Assembly (NCBI GenBank): GCA_045614565.1
Contig: JAZLDG010000074.1
Location: 1 to 64,000, forward strand
Origin: Scatosoma sp045614565
GTDB taxonomy: Bacteria; Bacillota; Clostridia; Christensenellales; Borkfalkiaceae
Reading direction: 5' to 3'
Length of the DNA: 64,000 nucleotides
A program made the translations under genes and the position numbers. The notes below the pieces were generated by a model. That model ran no database searches. It had not been told where the DNA came from and saw only the letters and a list, made by a program, of their open reading frames with translations. Positions 7,225-15,542 of this stretch are shown one piece after another (within the stretch, counting starts at the first letter, position 1; each line of letters starts with the position of its first letter).

Positions 7225-7957
7225 GTTGTTTTATTACCTCCATTTTTGTATAGTTTGTTCCGAGTTTTTCCCCTCGGATGGGTTTTTGTTTTTCGGGATG
7301 CAGGTAAGAAAAATCCTTACCGTCTCTCGTGATTTTTACGCCGTAACACTTTTCAAGATATTCCTTGAACTTGTCCAGCGTTCTTGTGTTTTTCGTTGCT
7401 TCCGCAATTACTTCTCTTAGTTCTTCTTTCCAACTAATACCGCCTTTGAGCATTATCTTTTTCTCGACTGCCGTTCTACTGTTTTTACCACGCTTTCTAA
7501 AATCCGTTTCGCTAAACCCGTACTTCTTGCCAAGCCTATTCGCTTCATCTTTCATGTTCACGTAACCTTGCTTACTGAATTGTAGTTTCTTTCCCGTTAT
7601 CGGGTCTACTGCATTTATAATGATATGGCTATGTACCGTTTGCGTGTCCGTATGCGTGGCAATCACGCACTCGTAGTTTTGAAATAATTTTGCCGTAAGT
7701 TCTTCCGCGTAGGCGTGTGCCTTTTCGGGCGAAACATTATCCTTGCGTGCGCACGATAATTTACAATGATAATATTTCCTTTCGTCAAACTTATCCCCCT
7801 TGCCGAATCGACTTGCCGTTTCTTCAAACTGCTTTGCGTAGTCCTCGCCTTCAAAAAGATTCCTTACCGACACCATCTTTGCTTTCTTTTCGTCGGTTAT
7901 GTACGTGATACCGTTTTTCGGTTTTGCCTTGCTTGCGCTACATTTGAATAACGGCAT
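6812..7957 (-). CDS. Relaxase/mobilization nuclease (HUH, MobA/MobL-like)
   Basis: 381 residues. The HUH motif is plain: H102-TDTQTV-H109-S-H111 followed by IIINAV. A Tyr near residue 19 (GITYITD) is a candidate nucleophile. The C-terminal third is Arg/Glu-rich and repetitive, as in many relaxases. The enzyme would nick at oriT and lead the strand into a recipient through a helper system. The ATG overlaps the mobC stop (TGATG) and sits 5 bp after GGAGGT; a GTG one codon upstream is less likely. Its 3' third is shared with a second gene in another frame. Confidence 0.9.
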   Translation of the reverse strand: MPLFKCSASKAKPKNGITYITDEKKAKMVSVRNLFEGEDYAKQFEETASRFGKGDKFDERKYYHCKLSCARKDNVSPEKAHAYAEELTAKLFQNYECVIATHTDTQTVHSHIIINAVDPITGKKLQFSKQGYVNMKDEANRLGKKYGFSETDFRKRGKNSRTAVEKKIMLKGGISWKEELREVIAEATKNTRTLDKFKEYLEKCYGVKITRDGKDFSYLHPEKQKPIRGEKLGTNYTKMEVIKQLDKQNNGRASSAHNKGRTGGFVAQPVGTRTVRRSKTINGGSARGNVIAVLSDIERAMQRLSFEAECASRGTDAASEERRIIQRKAREEAERKRREADRRREREQLQTSEGDRVLAESDNGNSNGNRVPCKHSYGKGD

Positions 7958-8271
7958 CACCCACCTCCGATTGCAATGGATATTTTCGCGTATAATTTCT
8001 TTAATTCGGCAATGCAGTTTCGTATTTCTTCTTCCGCAACCAAGCCGTTATAGATACCTCTAACCGCTTGGTTGAGATTGTTCCCTTGACGTTTTAATTC
8101 GGCTAAAATCTCGTTTCCGTTTTCTATTACGGTAATCGGTTTACCGGTTATCGAACGAATTACAAACGCCGTCATGGTAAGTCCACTCTTTGCGATTGCT
8201 TTGTCTATTAAGTTTTTCTCTTGCTCGTTTGCCCTAAAATTGTAGGCAAATTGTCTTGTTCTGTTTCCTAT
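7957..8271 (-). CDS. mobC: MobC-like mobilization accessory protein with non-AUG start
   Basis: About 105 residues. The C-terminal half has the MobC signature ELKRQGNNLNQAVRGI. The N-terminal half (RTRQFAYNFRANEQEKNLID ... SGLTMTAFVIR) is a typical ribbon-helix-helix, so the first ATG (8173-8175) would cut the domain in two. Upstream in frame there is no ATG, GTG or TTG before a TAA at 8293-8295, yet AAGGAGGG stands 4 and 7 bp before an ATT (8272-8274) and an ATA (8269-8271). Initiation at AUU or AUA is therefore likely, giving low or regulated yield. MobC binds near oriT and helps the relaxase. Confidence 0.82.
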   Translation of the reverse strand: MGNRTRQFAYNFRANEQEKNLIDKAIAKSGLTMTAFVIRSITGKPITVIENGNEILAELKRQGNNLNQAVRGIYNGLVAEEEIRNCIAELKKLYAKISIAIGGG

Positions 8272-8299
8272 AATCTTCCCTCCTTTTTGTTTTTAATTA

Positions 8300-8470
8300 C
8301 GCCGAAATTTTCAAGGGCGGATTTATTTCGCCCGTTAAGAAAATTACGACCGCAGTAACCTCACGGAAAATTTGCGCGCCAAATTTTCGTGAATCTTTTT
8401 CGGGGTATTAGGGGTTGTCCCCTAACGAGGCGATTTGAAAAATCGGTATTTGGCAAGACAAATACGTTCC
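8300..8470. other. Candidate origin of transfer (oriT)
   Basis: The gene-free stretch upstream of mobC has three consecutive inverted repeats: 8362-8391 (CACGGAAAATTTG with CAAATTTTCGTG, 5-bp centre), 8408-8425 (TTAGGGG-TTGT-CCCCTAA, perfect) and 8431-8445 (CGATTT-GAA-AAATCG, perfect). Position next to mobC and relaxase genes and a chain of hairpins are typical of oriT regions. The nick site cannot be fixed by eye. From 8446 to 8528 nothing else was found. Confidence 0.6.
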
Positions 8471-8529
8471 TCGCTATAACGTCAACACCAACCTATTTCC
8501 CCTGATATTAAGTTGTCTTTTGGACGTAG

Positions 8530-8562
8530 AAAAAGCCCGACAGATACACTCTGTCGAGCTTT
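8530..8562 (-). terminator. Terminator downstream of the polymerase gene
   Basis: On the minus strand, a stem AAAGCTCGACAG / CTGTCGGGCTTT with an AGTGTATC-type loop is followed by TTTTT. It lies about 150 bp after the polymerase-like gene and separates that gene from oriT-mobC. Confidence 0.7.
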
Positions 8563-8629
8563 AATTTCCACGCTTTTGAAAAACGGGTTCTATTACGCCG
8601 ATTACTCGTTTTGAAAGTTTTGGAAAGCC

Positions 8630-8652
8630 TTTCCCTTTCTCTGAAAGGGAAA
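8630..8652. repeat. Perfect 10-bp hairpin (TTTCCCTTTC-TCT-GAAAGGGAAA)
   Basis: A perfect inverted repeat with a 3-base centre between the polymerase-like gene and its terminator. It may be an mRNA 3' stabilising hairpin or an outer part of the oriT. Confidence 0.5.
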
Positions 8653-8710
8653 ACCGCCAATTTTTGTTCTCTTTATATCTGCTTTTAAGGACAATCTCTT
8701 TCACTTTTTA

Positions 8711-11257
8711 TTATTTTCTTGCGAATTTCTTGCCATACACAACAATACTTCCATTTTCATTTTCTTCAACGAAACCTATAGGAGAACCGCCTTTAAGCAT
8801 AAAATCCTTAAAGTGATGAGAATTAACTATCGGTGCATAAATTCGCCAATCGGACGGACGATTCTTTTCATAATGTCGTACCACAAAAATAAGTACGTTT
8901 TCGCTCGTTAGCCACTTTGAAACTTGTCTGTCTCGCTCGGCTTTTTCTTCTGCTATTCTATCGTAAATAACTTCCCTTTCTTGGTCGTCCGCTATACGAA
9001 GTTCCATATACAAACGGTCAATTCTCGTTCTATATTCTTCGCAAATCTCAATAATTTTATCTCTGTGCCGATAATCAGTAGCATTATCCGAAGTCGTTTT
9101 ATCACCCACTACCCAAGAGATAGGCATATAGTTTATTCTTTTTCTTTTGCCCTTTTGAAAATTAAATTTTTTCACCGCTTGATAGATATAATCCATCGCC
9201 GTATCGTAAAAAGCGTACTCGTTTTCCTTCCCCTTTTCGTCTATCTCCTTAAAGAAAATCGGCGCAGGGCGGTTATATTTTTTACGCAACGCGGAAAGTT
9301 CTTTGCCAACGTTCACGTTGTCGTAAGCGCGCTTTGCTTTATCTATTTCTAATCCCGACAAAACGGCGAGTTTACAAACGTCGTTATAAATCTCTAAAAT
9401 TTTCTCTTTCGGCGCACCGCCGTGCATTTCGTTCCAAATAATACTGTTTAACTTTTGCGAAAGGTTTACGATTTCACCTATCTTGTTTTCGCTTGTATCA
9501 TGGTCGAGCTCGGAAAGCGTTTGACCGCTTTTGCCCATAGATGAAATACCGCAAACGGGTACTTTGAACTGCTCTTTGTATCTCTCGGCGTTCTCCACCA
9601 ACAATTTATCGTCGGTGATGAGCATAGAATCCGAATCGTAATCACAACCGTTTAGGCGCTGTTGAATATTCTCCCCGATAGCGTTTACGCAAACGATATT
9701 TTTACCCAAATCAAAATAGTTCCAAATATCGCCGTCGAGATTGTTTTCCACGCAGTAAAGATTGCCCATCGTAATATGCGGTGAGCGCGCGCAAAGAAGT
9801 TTTGCTCCGTTTTCAAACCGCGCACAGCGGATTTGCCCTTTCTTTAATTCGCTTGCGACCTTTTCCCCTGCTATGTATTTCAAGAGCTCCGGACCATTAC
9901 CGAATAGCGTTGCGTTCGTACCGTTCAAAAGGATATGCCCACGGCGCAAATTGGTTTTGAGACCGCTTACAACGTCGTCTCTAAAATTTGCATACAAAGC
10001 CGTACAATCGAAAAACGAGCAGCTGAAAAGCAAGCGAAAAATGACTTCGGCGCGCTCGGCAAGCCCGTCGGGAACTTTCTTTTCTTTTTCTTCTTTCTCC
10101 CTTACGTACGCATCGGTAAAGTGATAGCGCATAAACTCTACGTCGTTTCGAACAAGCGAGATATAATCAAAACTCGGCTGTAATAGTTTTTCCACTTGCG
10201 CCTTGTCAAGCCCCAACGTGTTGAGAAGTTGATAACTGCTCTGCACCATATCGCCGTGAAAAAATCTCGTGCCTTTATCCCATTTCACCACGCCGAACGT
10301 ATCGTTTACGCTCTCCGTCCATTTCCTTATATTCTTTTCGGAAAGACCGCCCGCGAATTTAAGATATTTCAAACTGTTGGGCGTCGTCACCATTACGATT
10401 TGACTTACTTCGGTTGCAAGCGTAAAGCCCCTTGTTTTCAAATCGTCGAGCGTAATGTTCTTGTCTTTTATCCATTTTTGAAGTTTGGTTCTAAACGCGC
10501 AAGACTTAAAGAACTTGTTGCGAAGAAGTAGCATATGCTTGTCCGCATAGCCGTTTTCAAACACGCTCTCGTCTAAAAGGCTCTCGCCGTCCCAAATATC
10601 GTTGGTAATTTCCGTTTGTTTTTGCTCGGCTATAAGTTTCCCGTCCTTTAATTCCACCGAAACGACTTCTTCCGTAAATATGCTTTTATAATCGGGCACA
10701 AACAAAATTCCATCAAGCGGAATATTTATCGTTCCTTTGATACTACTTAATGACAACGCCTTATACGATTCCCACGAGGCAAGGTCGGTTTGCGCTTTCA
10801 ATCCGCAACCACTCCACTTATCCATTGCTTTATATAAACGCTCGTCGATAAAAAGGCACTTGCCCTCGCGCGAACTGCCTGCACTGCGCTTGTATCTTAC
10901 GTAGTGCACGCCGTCCAAATAAAAACCGTTTTGATAAAAATGCGCGCGCAAGTCCTTGATTTTTACAGGCTTACCATTTTCGGGTTTGTACGTGTAATTG
11001 AACTTCAAGTTGATTACGGCAAGGGTGTACTCGTTTTCCTTTTTATCTTGGAAAGAGAACTTCTTACGGCAAATGCGCGCATACGCCTTTTCAAGCTCTA
11101 CCAAATCAAGCGAGTTGTCCAAATAAATTTTGAACAACTTAAAATAGGCGTCGCTTTTGCTTTCGGGTATTTTATACCCGACGCTAACGCCGTTTTCTTG
11201 TTCTTGTCGATAAATATCCGCCGCTTCAATGGAAATAATTCTGTATGCTTTTCTCAT
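8711..11257 (-). CDS. Single-subunit double-psi beta-barrel RNA polymerase-like protein (RdRP/YonO superfamily)
   Basis: 848 residues. Near the middle is NGCDYDSDSM: D539-x-D541-x-D543, in the place and context of the DxDxD metal loop of cellular RNA polymerase beta-prime and of the single-chain QDE-1/YonO family. Before it, LLCARSPHITMGNLY (about 488-502) matches the RNP/RSP-H-x-GD region of that family. After it, NKIGEIVNLSQKLNS ... LAVLSGLEIDKAKRAY (about 591-645) matches the bridge-helix-like segment. A first barrel may lie near 225-260 (WDGESLLDESVF ... LLRNKFFKSCAF). YonO, a 905-residue phage SPbeta protein, is an active DNA-dependent RNA polymerase, so transcription of the element or primer synthesis is plausible here. 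Activity is inferred. The ATG follows AGGTG; the promoter is at 11288-11321. Confidence 0.72.
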   Translation of the reverse strand: MRKAYRIISIEAADIYRQEQENGVSVGYKIPESKSDAYFKLFKIYLDNSLDLVELEKAYARICRKKFSFQDKKENEYTLAVINLKFNYTYKPENGKPVKIKDLRAHFYQNGFYLDGVHYVRYKRSAGSSREGKCLFIDERLYKAMDKWSGCGLKAQTDLASWESYKALSLSSIKGTINIPLDGILFVPDYKSIFTEEVVSVELKDGKLIAEQKQTEITNDIWDGESLLDESVFENGYADKHMLLLRNKFFKSCAFRTKLQKWIKDKNITLDDLKTRGFTLATEVSQIVMVTTPNSLKYLKFAGGLSEKNIRKWTESVNDTFGVVKWDKGTRFFHGDMVQSSYQLLNTLGLDKAQVEKLLQPSFDYISLVRNDVEFMRYHFTDAYVREKEEKEKKVPDGLAERAEVIFRLLFSCSFFDCTALYANFRDDVVSGLKTNLRRGHILLNGTNATLFGNGPELLKYIAGEKVASELKKGQIRCARFENGAKLLCARSPHITMGNLYCVENNLDGDIWNYFDLGKNIVCVNAIGENIQQRLNGCDYDSDSMLITDDKLLVENAERYKEQFKVPVCGISSMGKSGQTLSELDHDTSENKIGEIVNLSQKLNSIIWNEMHGGAPKEKILEIYNDVCKLAVLSGLEIDKAKRAYDNVNVGKELSALRKKYNRPAPIFFKEIDEKGKENEYAFYDTAMDYIYQAVKKFNFQKGKRKRINYMPISWVVGDKTTSDNATDYRHRDKIIEICEEYRTRIDRLYMELRIADDQEREVIYDRIAEEKAERDRQVSKWLTSENVLIFVVRHYEKNRPSDWRIYAPIVNSHHFKDFMLKGGSPIGFVEENENGSIVVYGKKFARK

Positions 11258-11287
11258 AATCACCTAGTCCTTCTATTGTCCGTCCTT

Positions 11288-11321
11288 ATTATATCCCAGT
11301 AAATATGACAATTTCCGTCAT
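11288..11321 (-). promoter_or_regulatory. Promoter/operator module, copy B (polymerase gene)
   Basis: ATGAC-N7-GTCAT (11305-11321), then ATTTACTG, three bases and TATAAT (11288-11293), with the expected start about 24 bp before the polymerase ATG. It matches copy A (1980-2013) at all but a few positions and has identical spacing. Confidence 0.62.
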
Positions 11322-11350
11322 ATATTATATAAAATTTCAAAGAAAATAGC

Positions 11351-11390
11351 AAAGGTCAAACGTCCAAGTTTTGGGACATCTGACCTCTTT
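11351..11390 (-). terminator. Hairpin after the CDP-alcohol phosphotransferase gene
   Basis: AGGTCA (11353-11358) pairs with TGACCT (11381-11386), with GTCC/GGAC inside. On the minus strand it is followed by a T-rich but interrupted stretch. Probably the terminator of the gene ending at 11445. Confidence 0.5.
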
Positions 11391-11444
11391 TGTAAAAATA
11401 TTTATTTCGGCTTATCCATAGCCTTGTCATAAATTGGGATTGGA

Positions 11445-11951
11445 TTATAAGACCTCTTGCCCTTTCGCAATAAAATAAACTTCTTGCATTACCGCAATGG
11501 TTGCAAGTACACATGCTGTCGCAACGCTATAAGTGGTTTCAACAAAAGCCAGTGACAGCGACAAAAGAAACAAAGCAAATCCCGTTATTTTATTTAACAC
11601 GCTATGTATGGATATTAGTTTTTTCTTGCGAATAAAAACTAACGCAATATTAAACATCTTAATCAAAGCAACAATAATAATCCACACCCATAACCATACG
11701 GGTATCTGCATTAGGGGTAATATCTTTATTGAGCATACTGACATAAAAACAAAGTCAGCGACGGTATCTAATTTTGAACCGAAACTACTGACGGCACTTA
11801 ATTTTCTTGCAATCGTTCCATCAATCATATCGCTAAATCCGCAAAACAAATATATGACACAGAAAGGACACGACGGGAAGGGAAAGAACAACAGCGCAAT
11901 ACTACCTATGATGCGTAAGCTAGTAATTATATTAGCTAGATATCTTTTCAT
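11445..11951 (-). CDS. CDP-alcohol phosphatidyltransferase family protein
   Basis: 168 residues, strongly hydrophobic, with the family signature complete: SDMIDGTIAR, then G and DTVAD at the right spacing (DG-x2-AR-x8-G-x3-D-x3-D). Such integral membrane enzymes join a CDP-activated lipid to an alcohol such as glycerol phosphate, inositol or serine; the substrate cannot be told from sequence. The length is near that of PgsA-type enzymes. The ATG follows GGAG; an upstream TTG is less likely. It stands alone between the mobile element and an IS21 remnant, so it may be element cargo or a chromosomal gene at the junction. Confidence 0.82.
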   Translation of the reverse strand: MKRYLANIITSLRIIGSIALLFFPFPSCPFCVIYLFCGFSDMIDGTIARKLSAVSSFGSKLDTVADFVFMSVCSIKILPLMQIPVWLWVWIIIVALIKMFNIALVFIRKKKLISIHSVLNKITGFALFLLSLSLAFVETTYSVATACVLATIAVMQEVYFIAKGQEVL

Positions 11952-12020
11952 ATTCCGCTCCGTCAAATTCTTATTTATCTATCAAATCCTACTTTGATTT
12001 TTAACAGTTATTTGCTTAGT

Positions 12021-12557
12021 CTAAATCTTCTGCGGGTCTAGGCGCATTTTTTTGCACCATAAATGGAATTTCTCTTTCGCGGCACGCTTAACGCCCTCGC
12101 CAAGTCTCGAGGGAATACAAACGTAATCGGAAATTAACGCACTCACTTTTTTCATCGTTTCCGTATATTGAAACTCAAATCGAAAAGAACCCGTGTCATA
12201 CCGCTTAAACAACTTGAAAAATTGCGATTTTCCATAAGGTTTTTTGCCTGCGGCTAACGTTCTTTTATAATATCTACGCCACATTACGAAAACCGTAAGC
12301 CCTCTCTTCTTTTTATCCTTTTCGAGCGCAATAAAATCGGGCTCTTCGTAGCCACTTCTATGCACGCGCTTGGGATAAAGTTTTTCAAGCAATTGAATAT
12401 CCGACAATAATTCAAAGGCAGGCTCGTCAATACCGCATTCTTTCGCTCTTTTTATCGTTTTCAAAACGGTTGTACGCGAACATTCGCAAAGCTTAGCGAT
12501 TTGCGTCGTCGTGTTTCCCCTATAATGATACTGTAAAATAGCTCTATAATTGGTCAT
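12021..12557 (-). pseudogene. IS21-type IstA transposase N-terminal fragment
   Basis: 178 residues. It begins like IS21-family IstA: MTNYRAILQYHYRGNTTTQIAKLCECSRTTVLKTIKRAKE (helix-turn-helix), LLEKLYPKR, EEPDFIALEKDKKKRGLTVFVMW and KKPYGKSQFFKLFKRY. The DDE catalytic core that should follow is absent and no IstB ATPase gene is next to it, so it is most likely a truncated remnant. The frame is intact and a promoter precedes it, so a stand-alone DNA-binding protein is possible. The start is the ATG at 12557; an upstream one at 12617 falls over the -10 box. Confidence 0.6.
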
Positions 12558-12603
12558 TTTCGCCTTTTTCAATCCTTTTTTGCTTGAAATCTTATTTATG
12601 TAT

Positions 12604-12632
12604 ATTATACCATACAAAAAATTAAAAGTAAA
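12604..12632 (-). promoter_or_regulatory. Promoter of the IstA-like fragment
   Basis: TTTACT (12627-12632), 17 bp, TATAAT (12604-12609) on the minus strand. Confidence 0.6.
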
Positions 12633-12700
12633 GTGTTCAACTTAAGTGGAATAAAAGTTTTTTTGACGATTTTTTGGCTTATTTTTTGCCTAAAAAACGT

Positions 12701-12734
12701 AAAAATTGAGCCTGCATCTTCTCGATGCAGGCTC
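12701..12734 (-). terminator. ppdK terminator
   Basis: A perfect 11-bp stem GAGCCTGCATC / GATGCAGGCTC (12708-12718 / 12724-12734) with a 5-base loop, followed on the minus strand by AATTTTT. It lies 45 bp after the ppdK stop. A second, weaker GGC/GCC hairpin lies further downstream (about 12671-12698). Confidence 0.85.
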
Positions 12735-12778
12735 ATAAACACAATATATGGTGTTTTTATTGAATTTTAATCCAAGAT

Positions 12779-15424
12779 TTAGGACCTAGGATTGCGGATG
12801 TTCGCTTGTGCTGCTGCCAATCTTGCGATAGGAACACGGTACGGTGAGCAAGAAACGTAGGAAAGACCGATCTTGTGGCAGAATTCGATGGACGAAGGAT
12901 CGCCGCCGTGTTCGCCACAGATACCCGTGTGCATTTCGGGACGAGCTTTCAAACCGTCTACAACCGCCATTTCCATAAGCTTACCTACGCCCGTCGTATC
13001 CAATCTTGCGAACGGATCGGATTCGTAAATCTTATTCGCGTAGTACGCAGGCAAGAACTTACCCGCGTCGTCACGCGAGAAGCCAAACGTCATTTGCGTA
13101 AGGTCGTTCGTACCGAAACAGAAGAATTCCGCTTCTTTCGCAATTTCTTCCGCCGTCAAGCACGCACGGGGAATTTCGATCATCGTACCAACTTCGTATT
13201 TAAGCGCAACGCCCAAAGCCTTGATAACTTCGGCCGCCGTCTTAACAACGATGTCTTTCACGAACTTCAATTCCTTCGTTTCACCCGTAAGCGGGATCAT
13301 AATTTCGGGAACGAGCGTCCAGTCGGGGTGCTTCTTCACAACGTTCAAAGCAGCCTTGATAACCGCTTTCGTTTGCATAACCGCAATTTCAGGATAGGTT
13401 ACGGACAAACGGCAGCCACGGTGACCCATCATCGGGTTGAATTCGTGCAAGCTTGCGATAATGTCCTTAATTTGCGCAACCGTCTTGTTTTGTGCTTTCG
13501 CAAGAGCCGCGATGTCTTCTTCGGACGTGGGAACGAACTCGTGAAGGGGCGGGTCAAGGAAACGAATGGTTACGGGGTAACCGCCGAGTGCTTCAAACAA
13601 ACCTTCAAAGTCAGCTTGTTGCATAGGCTCGATTTTCGCAAGCGCCGCTTCTCTTTCTTCTACCGTATCCGAGCAAATCATTTCGCGGAACGCGCCGATT
13701 CTCGAAGGATCGAAGAACATATGCTCCGTACGGCAAAGACCGATACCTTGCGCACCGAACGCAACCGCTTGTTTCGCATCTTCGGGGCTGTCTGCGTTCG
13801 TTCTTACGCCGAGCGCTTTATATTTGTCCGCAAGCTCCATAATTCTTCCGAAATAACCAGAGTTAGGATCAGCGGGAACGGTCTTGATAAGGGTGTCGTA
13901 AATGTTACCCGTCGAACCGTCAAGGGAAAGTACGTCGCCTTCGCGGAAGATTTTACCCGCAAGCTCGAACCACTTTTCTTCTTCGTGCATTTTGATGTCG
14001 CCGCAGCCCGATACGCAGCACGTACCCATACCGCGCGCAACAACCGCCGCGTGCGACGTTTGACCGCCGCGAACGGTAAGAATACCTTGCGCATATTTCA
14101 TACCTTCGATATCTTCGGGAGAAGTTTCAAGACGAACGAGAATCACGTTTTCGCCCTTCTTACCTTCTACTACCGCGTCTTCTGCCGTGAACACGATTTT
14201 ACCAGCCGCCGCACCGGGGGAAGCCGCGATACCTTTGCCGACTACGTTGTTCTTGTCCGCGTCTTTCAAAGCTTTCGCGTCGAATTGCGGGTGAAGCAAC
14301 ATATCAAGGCTCTTCGCGTCGATTTGCATAATCGCTTCTTGTTCGGTAATCATACCTTCGTCGATAAGGTCGCAAGCGATCTTGATTGCAGCCGCCGCCG
14401 TTCTCTTACCGTTACGGGTTTGCAACATATAAAGTTTCTTGTCTTGAATGGTGAATTCCATATCCTGCATATCACGGTAGTGATTTTCAAGGATTTCGCA
14501 AACCTTCAAGAATTGCGCGTAAACTTCGGGGAATACTTCTTTCATTTGTTCGATAGGCATCGGCGTACGAACACCCGCAACGACGTCTTCGCCTTGCGCG
14601 TTCGTCAAGAATTCGCCCATAAGCCCTTTTTCACCCGTAGCAGGGTTACGCGTGAACGCAACGCCCGTACCCGACGTTTCGCCCATATTACCGAACGCCA
14701 TCATTTGTACGTTTACCGCAGTACCCCAGCTGTACGGGATATCGTGGTCCATACGGTAGATGTTCGCACGGGGGTTGTCCCAAGAACGGAATACCGCTTT
14801 AACCGCTTCAAAGAGCTGTTCTTTGGGATCGGAAGGGAAGTCCTTACCGAGTTGATTTTTGTATTCGGCTTTGAATTGATTTGCAAGTTCTTTCAAGTCT
14901 TCCGCCGTAAGTTCAACGTCTTGCGTAACGCCTTTCTTTTCTTTCATTTCGTCGATAAGCTTTTCAAAGTATTTCTTACCTACTTCCATAACGACGTCGG
15001 AGAACATTTGAATGAAACGACGGTAGCAGTCCCAAGCCCAACGGGGGTTGCCCGATTTGTTTGCAAGCGTGTTGACTACTTCTTCGTTAAGACCAAGGTT
15101 GAGAATGGTATCCATCATACCAGGCATCGAAGCGCGCGCACCCGAACCAACGGAAACGAGCAAGGGGTTTTCCTTGTCGCCGAATTTCATACCGCAGATT
15201 TTTTCCATCTTTTCGATGTACTCCATAATTTCCGCTTGAATGTCGGGGTTGATTTGTCTGCCGTCTTCGTAGTACTGCGTACAAGCTTCGGTCGAAATGG
15301 TGAAGCCTTGGGGTACGGGAAGCCCGATGTTGGTCATTTCCGCAAGGTTTGCGCCTTTACCACCGAGAATTTCACGCATTTTCGCATTGCCTTCGGTGAA
15401 GAGATAGCAATATTTTTTTGCCAT
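12779..15424 (-). CDS. ppdK: Pyruvate, phosphate dikinase
   Basis: 881 residues, the usual full length. The enzyme interconverts pyruvate, ATP and Pi with phosphoenolpyruvate, AMP and PPi. The N-terminal ATP-grasp domain starts LFTEGNAKMREILGGKGANLAEM. The swivelling domain has the phospho-His motif GGQTSHAAVVARGMG, and the C-terminal TIM barrel has GLCRTEHMF and the catalytic CGEHGGDP. In anaerobic Clostridia it is a main glycolytic or gluconeogenic step. The ATG at 15424 follows GGAGG with a 9-base gap; an in-frame TTG six codons upstream overlaps that site and is unlikely. It is a single-gene transcript with its own promoter, leader hairpin and terminator. Confidence 0.97.
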   Translation of the reverse strand: MAKKYCYLFTEGNAKMREILGGKGANLAEMTNIGLPVPQGFTISTEACTQYYEDGRQINPDIQAEIMEYIEKMEKICGMKFGDKENPLLVSVGSGARASMPGMMDTILNLGLNEEVVNTLANKSGNPRWAWDCYRRFIQMFSDVVMEVGKKYFEKLIDEMKEKKGVTQDVELTAEDLKELANQFKAEYKNQLGKDFPSDPKEQLFEAVKAVFRSWDNPRANIYRMDHDIPYSWGTAVNVQMMAFGNMGETSGTGVAFTRNPATGEKGLMGEFLTNAQGEDVVAGVRTPMPIEQMKEVFPEVYAQFLKVCEILENHYRDMQDMEFTIQDKKLYMLQTRNGKRTAAAAIKIACDLIDEGMITEQEAIMQIDAKSLDMLLHPQFDAKALKDADKNNVVGKGIAASPGAAAGKIVFTAEDAVVEGKKGENVILVRLETSPEDIEGMKYAQGILTVRGGQTSHAAVVARGMGTCCVSGCGDIKMHEEEKWFELAGKIFREGDVLSLDGSTGNIYDTLIKTVPADPNSGYFGRIMELADKYKALGVRTNADSPEDAKQAVAFGAQGIGLCRTEHMFFDPSRIGAFREMICSDTVEEREAALAKIEPMQQADFEGLFEALGGYPVTIRFLDPPLHEFVPTSEEDIAALAKAQNKTVAQIKDIIASLHEFNPMMGHRGCRLSVTYPEIAVMQTKAVIKAALNVVKKHPDWTLVPEIMIPLTGETKELKFVKDIVVKTAAEVIKALGVALKYEVGTMIEIPRACLTAEEIAKEAEFFCFGTNDLTQMTFGFSRDDAGKFLPAYYANKIYESDPFARLDTTGVGKLMEMAVVDGLKARPEMHTGICGEHGGDPSSIEFCHKIGLSYVSCSPYRVPIARLAAAQANIRNPRS

Positions 15425-15477
15425 AGTGTTTATTTCCTCCAAGATAAATTTTTTCTTTTTTTCGTATTTTTAACCGC

Positions 15478-15503
15478 AAAAAACGCTCCCGACCGCGTTT
15501 TTT
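15478..15503 (-). terminator. Terminator-like hairpin in the ppdK leader
   Basis: AAAAAACGC / GCGTTTTTT (15495-15503 / 15478-15486) with an 8-base loop, lying between the ppdK promoter and its ribosome binding site. The stem itself supplies six T residues on the 3' side. It could attenuate ppdK transcription; no alternative pairing or known riboswitch was recognised. Confidence 0.45.
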
Positions 15504-15542
15504 CAAATGCGAAAGGAAGTTTTCCGTTTTTTACCGTATTCC

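Larger units (their letters stand above)
1..11400. mobile_element. Integrative mobilizable element (partial; left end outside window)
   Basis: A serine recombinase, TnpV-like protein, MobC, HUH relaxase, hairpin-rich oriT candidate, toxin-antitoxin and non-core cargo lie together, all transcribed leftwards. No type IV secretion genes are visible, so it looks mobilizable rather than self-transmissible, although the left part is missing. An identical promoter/operator module at 1980-2013 and 11288-11321 argues that the cargo at the far left and the polymerase gene at the right belong to one unit. The right boundary is a guess, placed before the CDP-alcohol phosphotransferase gene. No attachment-site duplication was found. 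Confidence 0.65.

Noticed and set aside
8711..11257. A viral RNA-dependent RNA polymerase
   Set aside because: Viral RdRPs have the palm-domain GDD motif. This protein has the DxDxD loop and neighbouring motifs of double-psi barrel polymerases, which are unrelated.
1989..11321. The 25-bp direct repeats at 1989 and 11297 as attL/attR of the element
   Set aside because: Both copies lie at the same distance before a -10 box and gene start and contain an internal palindrome, so a shared promoter/operator is the simpler reading. Element genes also lie outside the interval (left of 1989).
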